A DNA stretch of 34,093 bases, from positions 1-34,093 of the forward strand of contig JAISBF010000219.1 of assembly GCA_031266335.1 (NCBI GenBank). The letters are read 5' to 3'. Both the position numbers and the translations under genes were made by a program. This document shows positions 1 to 9,106 of the stretch, piece after piece; within the stretch, counting starts at the first letter, position 1, and each line of letters begins with the position of its first letter. This stretch comes from Verrucomicrobiales bacterium. GTDB lineage: Bacteria > Verrucomicrobiota > Verrucomicrobiia > Methylacidiphilales > JAAUTS01. A model generated the notes under the pieces. It searched no databases. It had not been told where the DNA came from and was given only the letters and a program-made list of their open reading frames with translations.

Positions 1-118
1 GCGAAGGAGCGAAGGAGCGAAGGAGCGAAGGAGCGAAGGAGCGAAGGAGCGAAGGAGCGAAGGAGCGAAGGAGCGAAGGAGCGAAGGAGCGAAGGAGCGA
101 AGGAGCGAAGGAGCGAAG
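1..118. repeat. Octamer tandem array (GCGAAGGA)n, about 14.75 copies, truncated by the window start
   Basis: Direct reading: gcgaagga repeated without interruption from position 1 to 112, then gcgaag. On the other strand the unit is GCTCCTTC, i.e. GCTCNNNC. Confidence 0.97.
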
Positions 119-586
119 ATTTTACTCGCCCCTCTTTCGCGTTGTCAATTAAAAAGTGCATGGGATGGAAAGTAGCGAGGTTTGAGTTGTTGTCAAACTT
201 TTTTTATATTTTTTTTACAAGGAGTTCATGGAGGACGTGGAGAAAATAATTCCCCTTCACGGCAGGGGAATTGGCGGGCGCGGGAAACGAGGATGGTGAG
301 AGGTATTCCGACGTCAGCGCTTCCACTGCTAACGATGAGGAACCCGTTTTGAAAAAGCCGTCGAGCGCCTGGAACATCTCACCGTCAGCGGCAGGGAAAA
401 GTAATCGCGCACCGTCAGCGTTTTTCCAAGATGCCGTTTTGCGCAATGTTTTCGACAACATACAGCACTTTACTTAAAGATAGTGAGACGACCCGATTAA
501 GTGTGCGGCAAATCGAGTTGAATTCATATAGGGACGAGTTTGTAGATTCTGCTTTTCTTTAAATGCTAATGATGTATATTCAGTGA

Positions 587-994
587 ATGGCTATTACCGT
601 AATTGAAAAAATACAAGAACTGGAAAAGTTAAAATCAACCGCCGCCAAGCTGTCCGCCGCCATTGAGACGGAGCGCACGAGGGAACTCGCCACGCTGCCC
701 GCCAAGTATGGTTACACGGACCTCAACGACTTTATCAAAGCGTTGAAAGACGCGGCCAATACTCGCGCCGCGCGCAAGCCGCGCGCGGTCAAACCGAATA
801 AAAAAGCGAAAGGCAAGTATGTTCGCGTCACGCCCGAACTCAAGGAGCAAGTTGCCGCCGCGGTGCGGGCCGGACAGTCTGCCGCTGCCATCAAGGCCAG
901 CTTGGGATTGTCGGTGGCCAGCATTCACAAAATCAAAACCGCGCTCGGTTTGGTGAAGCCGCGCGGCGCCCAATTCGGCGCGGCGGTGGTTTGA
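587..994 (+). CDS. Small basic protein with coiled-coil N-terminus and C-terminal HTH-like region; putative DNA-binding protein
   Basis: 135-aa ORF; Lys/Ala/Arg-rich centre (RKPRAVKPNKKAKGKYVRVTPELKEQV) and an HTH-like AGQSAAAIKASLGLSVASIHKIKTALG. Confidence 0.7.
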   Translation: MAITVIEKIQELEKLKSTAAKLSAAIETERTRELATLPAKYGYTDLNDFIKALKDAANTRAARKPRAVKPNKKAKGKYVRVTPELKEQVAAAVRAGQSAAAIKASLGLSVASIHKIKTALGLVKPRGAQFGAAVV

Positions 995-1048
995 GCTAAC
1001 ACGATAATACAACCGCAAGCCCCGCGCGCTGGTCGCCGGGGAAAAAAT

Positions 1049-1088
1049 CAATCGCCGCTGACGGTGACAACACGGTCAGCGGCGATTG
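1049..1088. terminator. Inverted repeat built from the CGCTGAC/GTCAGCG motif; candidate hairpin/terminator
   Basis: Left arm CAATCGCCGCTGAC (1049-1062) and right arm GTCAGCGGCGATTG (1075-1088) are perfect 14-bp reverse complements with a 12-nt loop. An A-run lies to the left (T-run on the minus strand). Confidence 0.6.
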
Positions 1089-1166
1089 TGTGTCGCGGCG
1101 GCGCGGCGCGGCGCGATTTTTTTTGCGTTCGCCGCGGGAATGTTGCTAGTCTTTGCGCTTACTTTT

Positions 1167-3092
1167 ATGAGCAATCTGGACGACACCATCAGCGCGGCCG
1201 TGGCGGCGGGGAAATTGTTGCAATCCAGCGCGGCGCACCTCGCGGCGTATTGGCCGGCGGCGGCGGACTGGGAGCGGGCCAGCGTCAGCGAGCTGGTCGC
1301 TGACGGTGAGTGGACGGAGCTTAACGACCGTTTTTACCAGACGCTGAAATTCGGCACCGGCGGCTTGCGCGGGCGCACCATCGGCCGGGTGGTCACCGCC
1401 AGCGAATGGGGCGCGAACACGGCGCGCCAGGGGGCGCCGGAGCATCCCGCCGCCGGCACCAACGCGATGAATTTTTTCAATGTCAGCCGCGCCACGCAGG
1501 GCTTGCTCGCGTATGTGCGGGCGGCGTTTCCCGGCGAACAGGCGCGCCTTGTGGTGTCGCACGACACACGTTATTTTTCCCGCCAATTCGCGGAACTGAT
1601 CGTCGAGGTCGCGGCGCGGCTGGGGGTGGACGCCTTTCTGTTTCCCGCCGACCGCTCGACGCCGGAGTTGTCGTTCGCGGTGCGGTATCTCGACGCGCAC
1701 GCCGGCGTCATGGTCACGGCCAGTCACAACCCGCCGCACGACAACGGCTACAAGGTTTATTTCCGCGACGGCGGCCAGGTGGTCGAGCCGCACGCGTCGA
1801 ACATTATCAAACAGGTGCGGGCCATCAGCAGCGGCCAGGTTGCGCCGCCGGTGGACGACGGCCGGCGCGGCACGGTCAGCGTGGTGTATGAAAAACTCGA
1901 CAAGGCGTACCTCGACGCCGTCAGCGGGCTGGTGCTCGACCCGGCGGTGATTCAGCGTCAGCGGGCCAAGCTGAAAATCGTCTTCACGCCCATCCACGGC
2001 ACCGGCATCCGCATCACGCCGGGGTTGCTGGGCAAATTCGGTTTCAACTATGTCATCGTGCCGGAGCAGGCGAAGGGCGACGGCGGGTTCCCGACGGTGC
2101 AATCGCCGAACCCGGAAAACGCCGAGGCGCTGACGCTGGGCCTCGCGCTGGCGCGCCGCGAGGGCGCGGACCTGGTGCTCGCCACCGACCCCGATGCCGA
2201 CCGCATGGGCGCGGTCATCCGCGACCGCGCGGGCGAATACCAGGTCATCACCGGCAACATGATCGGCTCGCTGCTGGCGGCGTACCGGCTGGAGCAATTG
2301 TTCGCGCAAAAAATCCTGACCGCTGACAATGCGCGGCACGCCGTGCTGATCAAGACCTTCGTCACCACCGACCTGCAACGCGCCATCGCCGAGTCCTACG
2401 GCGTCCGCTGCGTGGACACGCTGACCGGCTTCAAATACATTTGCGAAAAGATGCGAATTTACGAGGAACAGGCCGGCGGCCGCGGGGCACAGTCAGCGGC
2501 GGAATGGCGCGCGCGCCTGCTCGCCACCAGCTCGTTCTGCGTGTTCAGCGGCGAGGAAAGCTACGGTTATTCCGGCGGTGATTATGTCCGCGACAAGGAT
2601 GCCAACGCCGCCGTGCTGATGTTCGCCGAAATGGCCGCCGCGGCCGCCGACCGCGGCCTCAACGTGTTGGAATATCTCGACCGCCTGTATTTGCGATACG
2701 GCTACTACGCGGAACAACTCGGCACGCTGACGTTCGAGGGCGCGGCGGGCGCGGCGAAAATCGGGAAATTGCTCGACAGTTACCAAACCGACCCACCGTC
2801 AGCGTGGGGCGGGAAGCCGGTCGAGAGCGCGCGGAATTTCGCCCGGGAAGATATTTACGACGCGGACGGCAAACTGTTGCCGAAAGAATTGATGCTGCTG
2901 TTTCACCTGGCCGGCGGCTATCGTATCGCCGTGCGCGGCAGCGGCACCGAGCCGAAAATCAAATATTATTTCTTCGGCCGGGCCACGGTCAGCGGCGCGG
3001 CGGAGTTGCCGGCCGTCAAGGCGGCGGTTCGGCGGGAATTGGAAGACTTGTGGGACGCGACGCGGGCGGACGCGGCGCGGCGGGCGGCGTGA
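1167..3092 (+). CDS. Phosphoglucomutase/phosphomannomutase family alpha-D-phosphohexomutase
   Basis: Catalytic Ser loop TASHNPPHDNGYKVYF, metal loop ATDPDADRMG, sugar loop SGEESYGYSGGDYVRDKD, phosphate loop RGSGTEPKIKYY. The start is probably the ATG at 1167 inside ORF 1086..3092. Confidence 0.93.
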   Translation: MSNLDDTISAAVAAGKLLQSSAAHLAAYWPAAADWERASVSELVADGEWTELNDRFYQTLKFGTGGLRGRTIGRVVTASEWGANTARQGAPEHPAAGTNAMNFFNVSRATQGLLAYVRAAFPGEQARLVVSHDTRYFSRQFAELIVEVAARLGVDAFLFPADRSTPELSFAVRYLDAHAGVMVTASHNPPHDNGYKVYFRDGGQVVEPHASNIIKQVRAISSGQVAPPVDDGRRGTVSVVYEKLDKAYLDAVSGLVLDPAVIQRQRAKLKIVFTPIHGTGIRITPGLLGKFGFNYVIVPEQAKGDGGFPTVQSPNPENAEALTLGLALARREGADLVLATDPDADRMGAVIRDRAGEYQVITGNMIGSLLAAYRLEQLFAQKILTADNARHAVLIKTFVTTDLQRAIAESYGVRCVDTLTGFKYICEKMRIYEEQAGGRGAQSAAEWRARLLATSSFCVFSGEESYGYSGGDYVRDKDANAAVLMFAEMAAAAADRGLNVLEYLDRLYLRYGYYAEQLGTLTFEGAAGAAKIGKLLDSYQTDPPSAWGGKPVESARNFAREDIYDADGKLLPKELMLLFHLAGGYRIAVRGSGTEPKIKYYFFGRATVSGAAELPAVKAAVRRELEDLWDATRADAARRAA

Positions 3093-3110
3093 ATTGGAAC
3101 GGAAACGATT

Positions 3111-3275
3111 ATGAATGAAGTATGGTGGCTGCTGGCCGGCGTCGGCGCGGTGCTGGCGCTTTATTTTGCCTGGGGCGGGGCGCGGTGGATTTATGAGCGG
3201 TTGCGGTTCAATCCGGAAGAACGCTGGCGCCGCCGCTATGACCGCAAGTTAAAGCGGCATTTCAAGTCCATGTGA
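3111..3275 (+). CDS. Small (54-aa) putative single-TM membrane protein
   Basis: ATG at 3111, TGA at 3273-3275: MNEVWWLLAGVGAVLALYFAWGGARWIYERLRFNPEERWRRRYDRKLKRHFKSM. Below the ORF-track cutoff. One hydrophobic segment then a basic tail. Confidence 0.55.
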   Translation: MNEVWWLLAGVGAVLALYFAWGGARWIYERLRFNPEERWRRRYDRKLKRHFKSM

Positions 3276-3454
3276 ACGCCGCGCCGCGTGATTACTGTTG
3301 AAGAGGTTAACGCCAAGGGGCCAAGGCGCGAAGTTTTTTGGGGTAATAATGAAGGCGGCGACTGACGCTGAATTACTATAGTTTCACCTTCTCCGCGTCT
3401 CGGCGTCTCCGCGGTGAATTTTCCAGCGGCGAAAATCCTCGCCGCTGCCCTTGA

Positions 3455-4234
3455 TCAAGCCGACAACAACTGGCGCAACGTCAGCGCGTCCGCCTGCAAT
3501 TGTTCCGGCGCGTTGTGTTTGACCAATTTCAGCAAGGCGTAGCGCGGTTGGCCGTCCTGCCGCAACAAATTGAAATATTCCCGCCAATCGGCCGCCTCGG
3601 CGGCCAACGCCTGGCGCGCGGCAACATCCGGCCCGCGATGAAACACGCGCACGTTCGTCAGGCGCGGGAGCACCGCCCGCAACAACTGCAAATTGTACGC
3701 GACCGTTTTGCCGGCGGTTGGCTGCCAGAGAAAATACAAATTCGGATGCCTGGCCTGGTCCAGCAGGCTGACAATGGAACCCACGCTGTCGGTCAGCGTG
3801 CCGGCCTGGCACTCATACGCCACTTTGATGCCGGCGGCGGCGGCCAGCCCGGCGATATGCGCCGATTGCTCGACAATCCAATTGACATAGGCTTCGTCAG
3901 CGTCAGCGGAGGATTTGATGCCCGCCCGGACGCGAATCAGCGGCGCCTGCAAATGCGCCGCCGTTTCCAGCACCCTGGCGAAATCCGGACCGTGGCGCTC
4001 GCTGGCGCCGATGCGATAATAGGAACTATACGCGACAATGGCGATGCCGTGCTCGCGGGTCAGCGCTCCCACCCGGCGCGCCGTGGCGTAATCGCCGTGC
4101 GGCACATGCGTTTCCCCGTCCCACTCGATGCCGGCCAGCGCCGCGGTGCCGCACCAGTTGACCAGTTGCGCGGGATTCAACTGCCGCAGGGAAACGGAAG
4201 CCAGGCCGGGCTTGATGGTTTCATGACCAGCCAT
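3455..4234 (-). CDS. Sugar phosphate isomerase/epimerase (xylose isomerase-like TIM barrel)
   Basis: 259 aa; GIEWDGETHVPHGD, IRVRAGIKSSADADE, KVAYECQAGTLTDSVGSIVSLL and LYFLWQPTAGKT match the family pattern. Confidence 0.8.
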   Translation of the reverse strand: MAGHETIKPGLASVSLRQLNPAQLVNWCGTAALAGIEWDGETHVPHGDYATARRVGALTREHGIAIVAYSSYYRIGASERHGPDFARVLETAAHLQAPLIRVRAGIKSSADADEAYVNWIVEQSAHIAGLAAAAGIKVAYECQAGTLTDSVGSIVSLLDQARHPNLYFLWQPTAGKTVAYNLQLLRAVLPRLTNVRVFHRGPDVAARQALAAEAADWREYFNLLRQDGQPRYALLKLVKHNAPEQLQADALTLRQLLSA

Positions 4235-4249
4235 GCGCGGGGCGGCGGC

Positions 4250-5197
4250 TTATTGCGCGCCGCGAATCATGTGTTCCAGTTGCACCGTGTCCGCGACAAA
4301 CAGGCGAATGCCTTCCGCCAATTTTTCCGTCGCCATCGCGTCCTCGTTCATCAGGAAGCGGAAGGTTTTCTCGTCGCTGGCAATCCGCTCAAGGTCAGCG
4401 GCCCGGGCTTGCGCCACGCTGAGCTTTTGCGTCACCACTCCGTCGGCGTCCCGCAACTGCTGCAATAAATTGGGGCTGATGGTGAGCAAGTCGCAACCGG
4501 CCAGTTCCAAAATCTCGCCGACATTGCGGAAACTGGCGCCCATGACTTCCGTGGCGTAGCCGAATTTCTTGTAGTAGCGGTAAATTTTGCCGACCGATTG
4601 CACGCCGGGATCCTCGGCGCCCTGGTAGTCGCGCTGGTTGGTTTTCTTGTACCAATCGTAAATGCGGCCGACGAACGGTGAAATCAACTGCGCCCGCGCC
4701 TCGGCGCAAGCCACCGCCTGCGGCAGGGCGAACAGCAGGGTCAGGTTGCAACGGATGCCTTCCCGTTGCAAGACCTCGCTGGCGCGGATGCCCTCCCAAG
4801 TGGCGGCGATTTTGATTAAAATCCGCTCGCGGGCGATGCCGTTTTGCTCGTACAAACCGATTAATTTGCGGGCCTTGGCGATGGTGGCCTCGGTGTCGAA
4901 GGACAACCGGGCGTCCACCTCGGTGGAAACCCGGCCGGGAATCAGTTGCAGGATTTCCAGGCCGAACAGGATGAGCAGCGCGTCAATCACCTCGGCCGGC
5001 CGCGCTCCGGGCTGGTCCTTGATGGCCCTGAGCAGCAGCGGCCGGTATTCGTCTTTTTGCACCGCCTTGAAAATCAGCGAGGGGTTGGTGGTCGCGTCCA
5101 GCGGCGCGTATTGCTTGATGGACTGAAAGTCACCGGTGTCGGCGACGACTTTGGTGAATTTCCTGAATTGGTCGAGTTGGGATAAAGCGGTGTTCAT
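4250..5197 (-). CDS. tal: Transaldolase (TalB type)
   Basis: [105 protein letters not shown]. Start reassigned to the ATG at 5197; the upstream ORF extension is repeat DNA. Confidence 0.96.
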   Translation of the reverse strand: MNTALSQLDQFRKFTKVVADTGDFQSIKQYAPLDATTNPSLIFKAVQKDEYRPLLLRAIKDQPGARPAEVIDALLILFGLEILQLIPGRVSTEVDARLSFDTEATIAKARKLIGLYEQNGIARERILIKIAATWEGIRASEVLQREGIRCNLTLLFALPQAVACAEARAQLISPFVGRIYDWYKKTNQRDYQGAEDPGVQSVGKIYRYYKKFGYATEVMGASFRNVGEILELAGCDLLTISPNLLQQLRDADGVVTQKLSVAQARAADLERIASDEKTFRFLMNEDAMATEKLAEGIRLFVADTVQLEHMIRGAQ

Positions 5198-5263
5198 AAA
5201 TAATCCGCTGATGGTGCCAGCTTGCGTCTGTTGTGCAAGCGGATTGTGAGGGGTAAGGAGAGC

Positions 5264-5415
5264 TTCATTAACGCAAAGGGACAAAGGAGCAAAGAATTTT
5301 TTTTTACAGGGAGATCATGGAGTTCATGAAGGTTTTAAAAAAACAAACTCCATGTTCTCCATGATCTCCCGGTAAAAAAATTCTCCGCGTCTCCGCGCCT
5401 CTGCGTTGAATGTGC
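5264..5415. repeat. Nested intergenic inverted repeat (GCAAAGG-type outer, GGGAGATCATGGAG-type inner)
   Basis: acagggagatcatggagttcatgaagg...ctccatgttctccatgatctcccggt form imperfect complementary arms. Confidence 0.85.
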
Positions 5416-5418
5416 TTT

Positions 5419-8400
5419 TCAGCGCCGGCGGCGCAGGAAGGCCAGCAACGCGACGCCGGTGCCCAGCAGCAGCCAGGTCGAGGGTTCGGGGATGGTGTTT
5501 AAGACAAGGTCGGTGCCGTCGAGGAACAGTTCATAACCGCCGGTGACGCTCCAGTTGTCCGCGTCGAAGCCGCTGGTCAGGCCGCTGAGGATGACGAAAT
5601 TCTCGACCGCGACCGTATTCGGGTTGTTCACGGTCAGCGTGTAATTGTTGCCATTCAAGCTCAGGCCGTAGGTGTGGTCGGTGAAGGTCAGCTTATCGTA
5701 GGTCATCGTGTCGAGAATGTCCCACACATACGTGAAATCGCCCCACAGTTGCCAATCATTGAAGGTCAATTCGCCGACGGTGCCGAGGCCGCCGCCGGTT
5801 ATCGTGGAGTTGGCATCGTTTAAGTAAACTACGCTGTCGATGATGCCGCTGCCGCCGAGCGCGCCGCCCGCCTCGACGTAAGTTGCCGCAGTTAGCGCGG
5901 TGGAACTGTTGTAACGAAATTCGCCGCTGTTGACGGTAACGCGGTCGGTGCTGTTGATGCTGCCTGCGTCGTCAACCAGCAACACGCCGCCGCTGATGGT
6001 GGTGCTGCCGCTGTAGCTGTTGCTGCCGGTCAGCGCCCAGGTGCCGGAGCCGACTTTGTTGATCGCGACCTGGCCGCTGCCGTCGGCGAGTTGTCCGCCG
6101 AAGGTGCCGCCGCCCACTTCAAAGGTGACAAGGCCGGCGGCGGCGGCGCTGACGGTGGCGCTGCTGTTGGCGGCGAATTGGGCGCTGCTGTTGGCTGCCG
6201 ACCAGGTGGACAACTCGGCAAGTTTAATCGTGCCGGCGGCGCTGGCTTGCACGGTCAGCGTGCTGAATTTGCCCTCATTGGTGGCGGAGTCGAACAGCAC
6301 CAGGCTGCCGCCGAGGTCGGTGTTGGCCGCCAGTTTCAACGTGGCCACGCCACCGTCGCCGCCGCGACCGGTGAGGCCGACGGAAAAATTCAGTACGCCG
6401 GTGAATGCCGAGAGGTCGCCGGTGAGCGATTGCACGGCATTGACGTTTTCGGCTTGCAGGTGGACCACGCCGTCGCCGCTCCACGCGCCGCTACTGGTGA
6501 AGGTGCGCCACTGGCCGACCATGATGGCGTTGTTAGTCGAGGTGAAAGACAGGTCGTTGGCGAACTTGCTCCAGTCGCCATCATATACGTACAGCGAGGC
6601 GTTGCCCTCCATTGAGACTTGTCCGGGACCGAGGAACAGCGGGTTGGCGATTTGCAATTCGCCTCTGCCGAGTCTGCTGTCCAAGTCGCGCAGCACGGTG
6701 CCGCCGGTGTGCGTGTTGGCGTTGTAAAGTCGGGCATAGGTGTCGGTGCCTTTGCTCAGCACGAGTTGCAAGCTGCCGGTGAACAGCGTGCTTTCCAACA
6801 TGCGTCCGAAGCCGCCGGTGGTGATGGCAAAAACGGACTGGGTGGCGGCGTTGTTGGTGATAGTGCCGCCGGCGGACAAACCGATAACACCGGTGCCGTT
6901 GGCCGGATTCAGGAAGCCCCCGGTGTTGGTAACATCGTAACCGTTCAAGTCCAGCACGCCGCCGCTGAGGTTCAGCACGGCTTTGCCGAAGGTGGACGCC
7001 GCTGCCTCGCCGCCGATGACGACTTGGCCTTGGTTGATGCTGAAATGGCTGTTGATGTTAATGAACGAGCCGCTGAGGATGAGCGTGCCCGCGCCGGATT
7101 TGGTGATGATGTTGCCGTTGATGTTGGCGGCGATGTTCAACGCGCCCGCGCCGCCGGTCCAGAGCAGGAACTCGGTCTGCCAGCCGGTAACCAACACACC
7201 GCCGCTGATGGTGTAATCGTGGTCGCCGGCGAAGATCATGCCGCTGCCGTTGTAGGCGCCGTAGATGCCGGCGGCACCGCCATTGCTGGCGCCGCTGACG
7301 CTGGTGGCGGTGAAGGACAGTTGCCGCCCGTCCAGGTTCAGCGACTGGCTGGCGGCGTCGGTGGTGATTTTCAGCGTGCCAACGGTTTTGTTGCCGGTGA
7401 GAGTGGCGTTGCCGTCGATGACGGCGTGGTCGGTCGTGCTGGTGCTGTCGAAGAAGTTGACGTAATCGTCGAACGCGACCAACGCGCCAGTGTCAGCGTC
7501 CACCCGCGCCCAATCTTTTCCGTTGATGGTGATATAGTGGAGCAGGATGCCGCCGTTAATGGTGGTGACGCTGGGCGCGTACACCAGGTTGCTGCCGCTG
7601 ATGCTGAGGGTGGCGCGATTTTCCCAAACATTGGTGCCGGCGGCGCGGCGGAGGTCGCCGCTGATGCTGATGGTCGCGGAACCGCTGTCGCGCAAAATAT
7701 CAGTGTGGCCGGATTGATCCTTGCCCCAGCCGAGGGTCAGCGAGGAAAAGTTTTCAATCGTCGCCGTGCCACCGCCGTGCAACGTCAGCGCGGCATTGCT
7801 GCGGACATTCAACGCGCCGCCGAAGCCCAGCCGGGCGCCGTCGTCGGCGGTGTAATCCAAAATGGTGTTGCTGGCCTGGCCGAGCGTGACGTCGCCGGTG
7901 TAACTGCCGCTGCCGGTGACGGTCAGCGTGCTGGCGAGCCGGTTGTAAAAGCCGCCGAAGCCGTTGCCGTTGAGCGCCGCGCCGGCGCCGGTGACGCTGC
8001 CGATGACAACCTGGTCGGTGCCGCTGAGGGTGAACATGCGCGCGGTGGCGCCTTCGCTGACTGCCAGCGCGCCGATGTGCAGCGTGTGGCCTTTCAAATT
8101 GGTGGTGAGGGTGCGGTCGCCGCCGTAGTTGACCACAGTGCCGGTAAGCCAGATGTCGCCGCCGGCTGAGGTGTCATTGTTGATGCCAACATTGTTTTGC
8201 AACCACAGCGTGCTGCCGATGGTTTGCGAGACGGTCATCTGGTTGCGAATCTGCGAGGTGAGCGCGAGGGTACCGCCGCTGATGCTGTAGGCAAGGTTGG
8301 CTTCGCGGTAATTGATTTCCTGAATCACCGGGGCGGAAGCGAGGTCGTTGAGCAAATCTGTGATGGAAGAATCTCTAAAATACCAAATGGGGCCGTCGAG

Positions 8401-8541
8401 GTCGCTCCAGTTGGCGTTGTTACTGAATTTGTTATCCGCCGGCGTCGCGCTCCAGACCCGCGCCTGCGCCTGCCACGTCGCTGACAATGACAGGGCGACG
8501 GTCAGCGCCAATTTCCACAAGGTATATTGGTTAGTTTTCAT
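5419..8541 (-). CDS. Autotransporter-associated beta-strand repeat protein with PEP-CTERM sorting signal
   Basis: 1040 aa; signal peptide; repeats such as VNKVGSGTWALTGSNSYSGSTTISGGVLLV; C-terminus IPEPSTWLLLGTGVALLAFLRRRR. Confidence 0.93.
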   Translation of the reverse strand: MKTNQYTLWKLALTVALSLSATWQAQARVWSATPADNKFSNNANWSDLDGPIWYFRDSSITDLLNDLASAPVIQEINYREANLAYSISGGTLALTSQIRNQMTVSQTIGSTLWLQNNVGINNDTSAGGDIWLTGTVVNYGGDRTLTTNLKGHTLHIGALAVSEGATARMFTLSGTDQVVIGSVTGAGAALNGNGFGGFYNRLASTLTVTGSGSYTGDVTLGQASNTILDYTADDGARLGFGGALNVRSNAALTLHGGGTATIENFSSLTLGWGKDQSGHTDILRDSGSATISISGDLRRAAGTNVWENRATLSISGSNLVYAPSVTTINGGILLHYITINGKDWARVDADTGALVAFDDYVNFFDSTSTTDHAVIDGNATLTGNKTVGTLKITTDAASQSLNLDGRQLSFTATSVSGASNGGAAGIYGAYNGSGMIFAGDHDYTISGGVLVTGWQTEFLLWTGGAGALNIAANINGNIITKSGAGTLILSGSFININSHFSINQGQVVIGGEAAASTFGKAVLNLSGGVLDLNGYDVTNTGGFLNPANGTGVIGLSAGGTITNNAATQSVFAITTGGFGRMLESTLFTGSLQLVLSKGTDTYARLYNANTHTGGTVLRDLDSRLGRGELQIANPLFLGPGQVSMEGNASLYVYDGDWSKFANDLSFTSTNNAIMVGQWRTFTSSGAWSGDGVVHLQAENVNAVQSLTGDLSAFTGVLNFSVGLTGRGGDGGVATLKLAANTDLGGSLVLFDSATNEGKFSTLTVQASAAGTIKLAELSTWSAANSSAQFAANSSATVSAAAAGLVTFEVGGGTFGGQLADGSGQVAINKVGSGTWALTGSNSYSGSTTISGGVLLVDDAGSINSTDRVTVNSGEFRYNSSTALTAATYVEAGGALGGSGIIDSVVYLNDANSTITGGGLGTVGELTFNDWQLWGDFTYVWDILDTMTYDKLTFTDHTYGLSLNGNNYTLTVNNPNTVAVENFVILSGLTSGFDADNWSVTGGYELFLDGTDLVLNTIPEPSTWLLLGTGVALLAFLRRRR

Positions 8542-8569
8542 GATGTTTGCTCCGAGTTTAGTTCCAGTT

Positions 8570-8700
8570 TATTGCCACAAAAAAGCACAGAAAACACAAA
8601 GGGGTTACCAAGAGGACACGGAGGAATTGGAGGGGGGTTTTGAGTTGCCGCAAACCTGCCTCCAATAACTCCATGTTCTCTTTGTAAAAAAATTATCCCT
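8570..8700. repeat. Inverted repeat, ACAAAGAG class
   Basis: ccaagaggacacggaggaattggagg...cctccaataactccatgttctctttgtaaaa; similar to the copy at 23630-23755. Confidence 0.75.
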
Positions 8701-9003
8701 GCCCCGTGCCACTGACGGGCGGACTGTGCCGCAAGGGGAATGAAGAGAGTAAAGCCTTGCCGAGAAATTAACGACTTGGCGTGAGCGCGTGAGCGCGTGA
8801 GCGCGTGAGCGCGTGAGCGCGTGAGCGCGTGAGCGCGTGAGCGCGTTGCTTCGATTCTATGACCTATGTCTATCATCTTCAGCGGGTTACCGGTTTTTCA
8901 CTTCCGCTTAACCACCCATGTTTTCCCGGTGGTCACCGTCAGCTTGCGCCGATAACAATTGCGACGTTACATTAATCGCCGCGTTAAAGCAATGGTTTTC
9001 ATT
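8700..9003 (-). repeat. Conserved ~300-bp element with internal octamer array, copy 1
   Basis: Reverse complement matches the copies at 20430-20725 and 23310-23615: TTGCTTTA..GCGATTAA.GTAACGTCGCA.TTGTT.TCGGCG.AAGCTGACGGTGACCACCG..AAAACATGGGTGGTT...GTGAAAAACCG.TAAC.CGCTGAAGATGA. Confidence 0.93.
8781..8844. repeat. Octamer array (GTGAGCGC)8, i.e. (GCGCTCAC)8 on the minus strand
   Basis: Eight uninterrupted units read directly. Confidence 0.97.
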
Positions 9004-9011
9004 AACTTTTT

Positions 9012-9106
9012 TTGAAGAATTTTTTTACCGGGAGATCATGGAGTTCGTGGAGGTTTTTAAAAAAAGAATCTCCATGTCCTCCATGTTCTCCCTGTAAAAA
9101 ATTCTT
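9012..9106. repeat. Intergenic inverted repeat (GGGAGATCATGGAG class)
   Basis: ttttttaccgggagatcatggagttcgtggagg...ctccatgtcctccatgttctccctgtaaaaaa. Confidence 0.85.

Noticed and set aside
204-461. Small ORFs on both strands at the left end
   Set aside because: They include intergenic repeat sequence (the HVLHELLVKKI string comes from the CATGGAG-type repeat) and show no recognisable domain.
1146-2378. 410-aa minus-strand ORF
   Set aside because: Antisense shadow of the phosphohexomutase gene.
6619-8169. 516-aa plus-strand ORF
   Set aside because: Antisense shadow of the 5419..8541 autotransporter gene produced by GC-rich repetitive codons; low-complexity Ala/Gly/Val protein with no domain.
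8781-8844. Coding repeat (TRSRAHAL... ORF 8538..8876)
   Set aside because: The period is 8 bp, so translation cycles through frames; the ORF spans intergenic repeats and has no independent support.
8700-9003. Retron or diversity-generating retroelement
   Set aside because: No reverse transcriptase ORF anywhere in the window; the array plus conserved flank alone does not support it.
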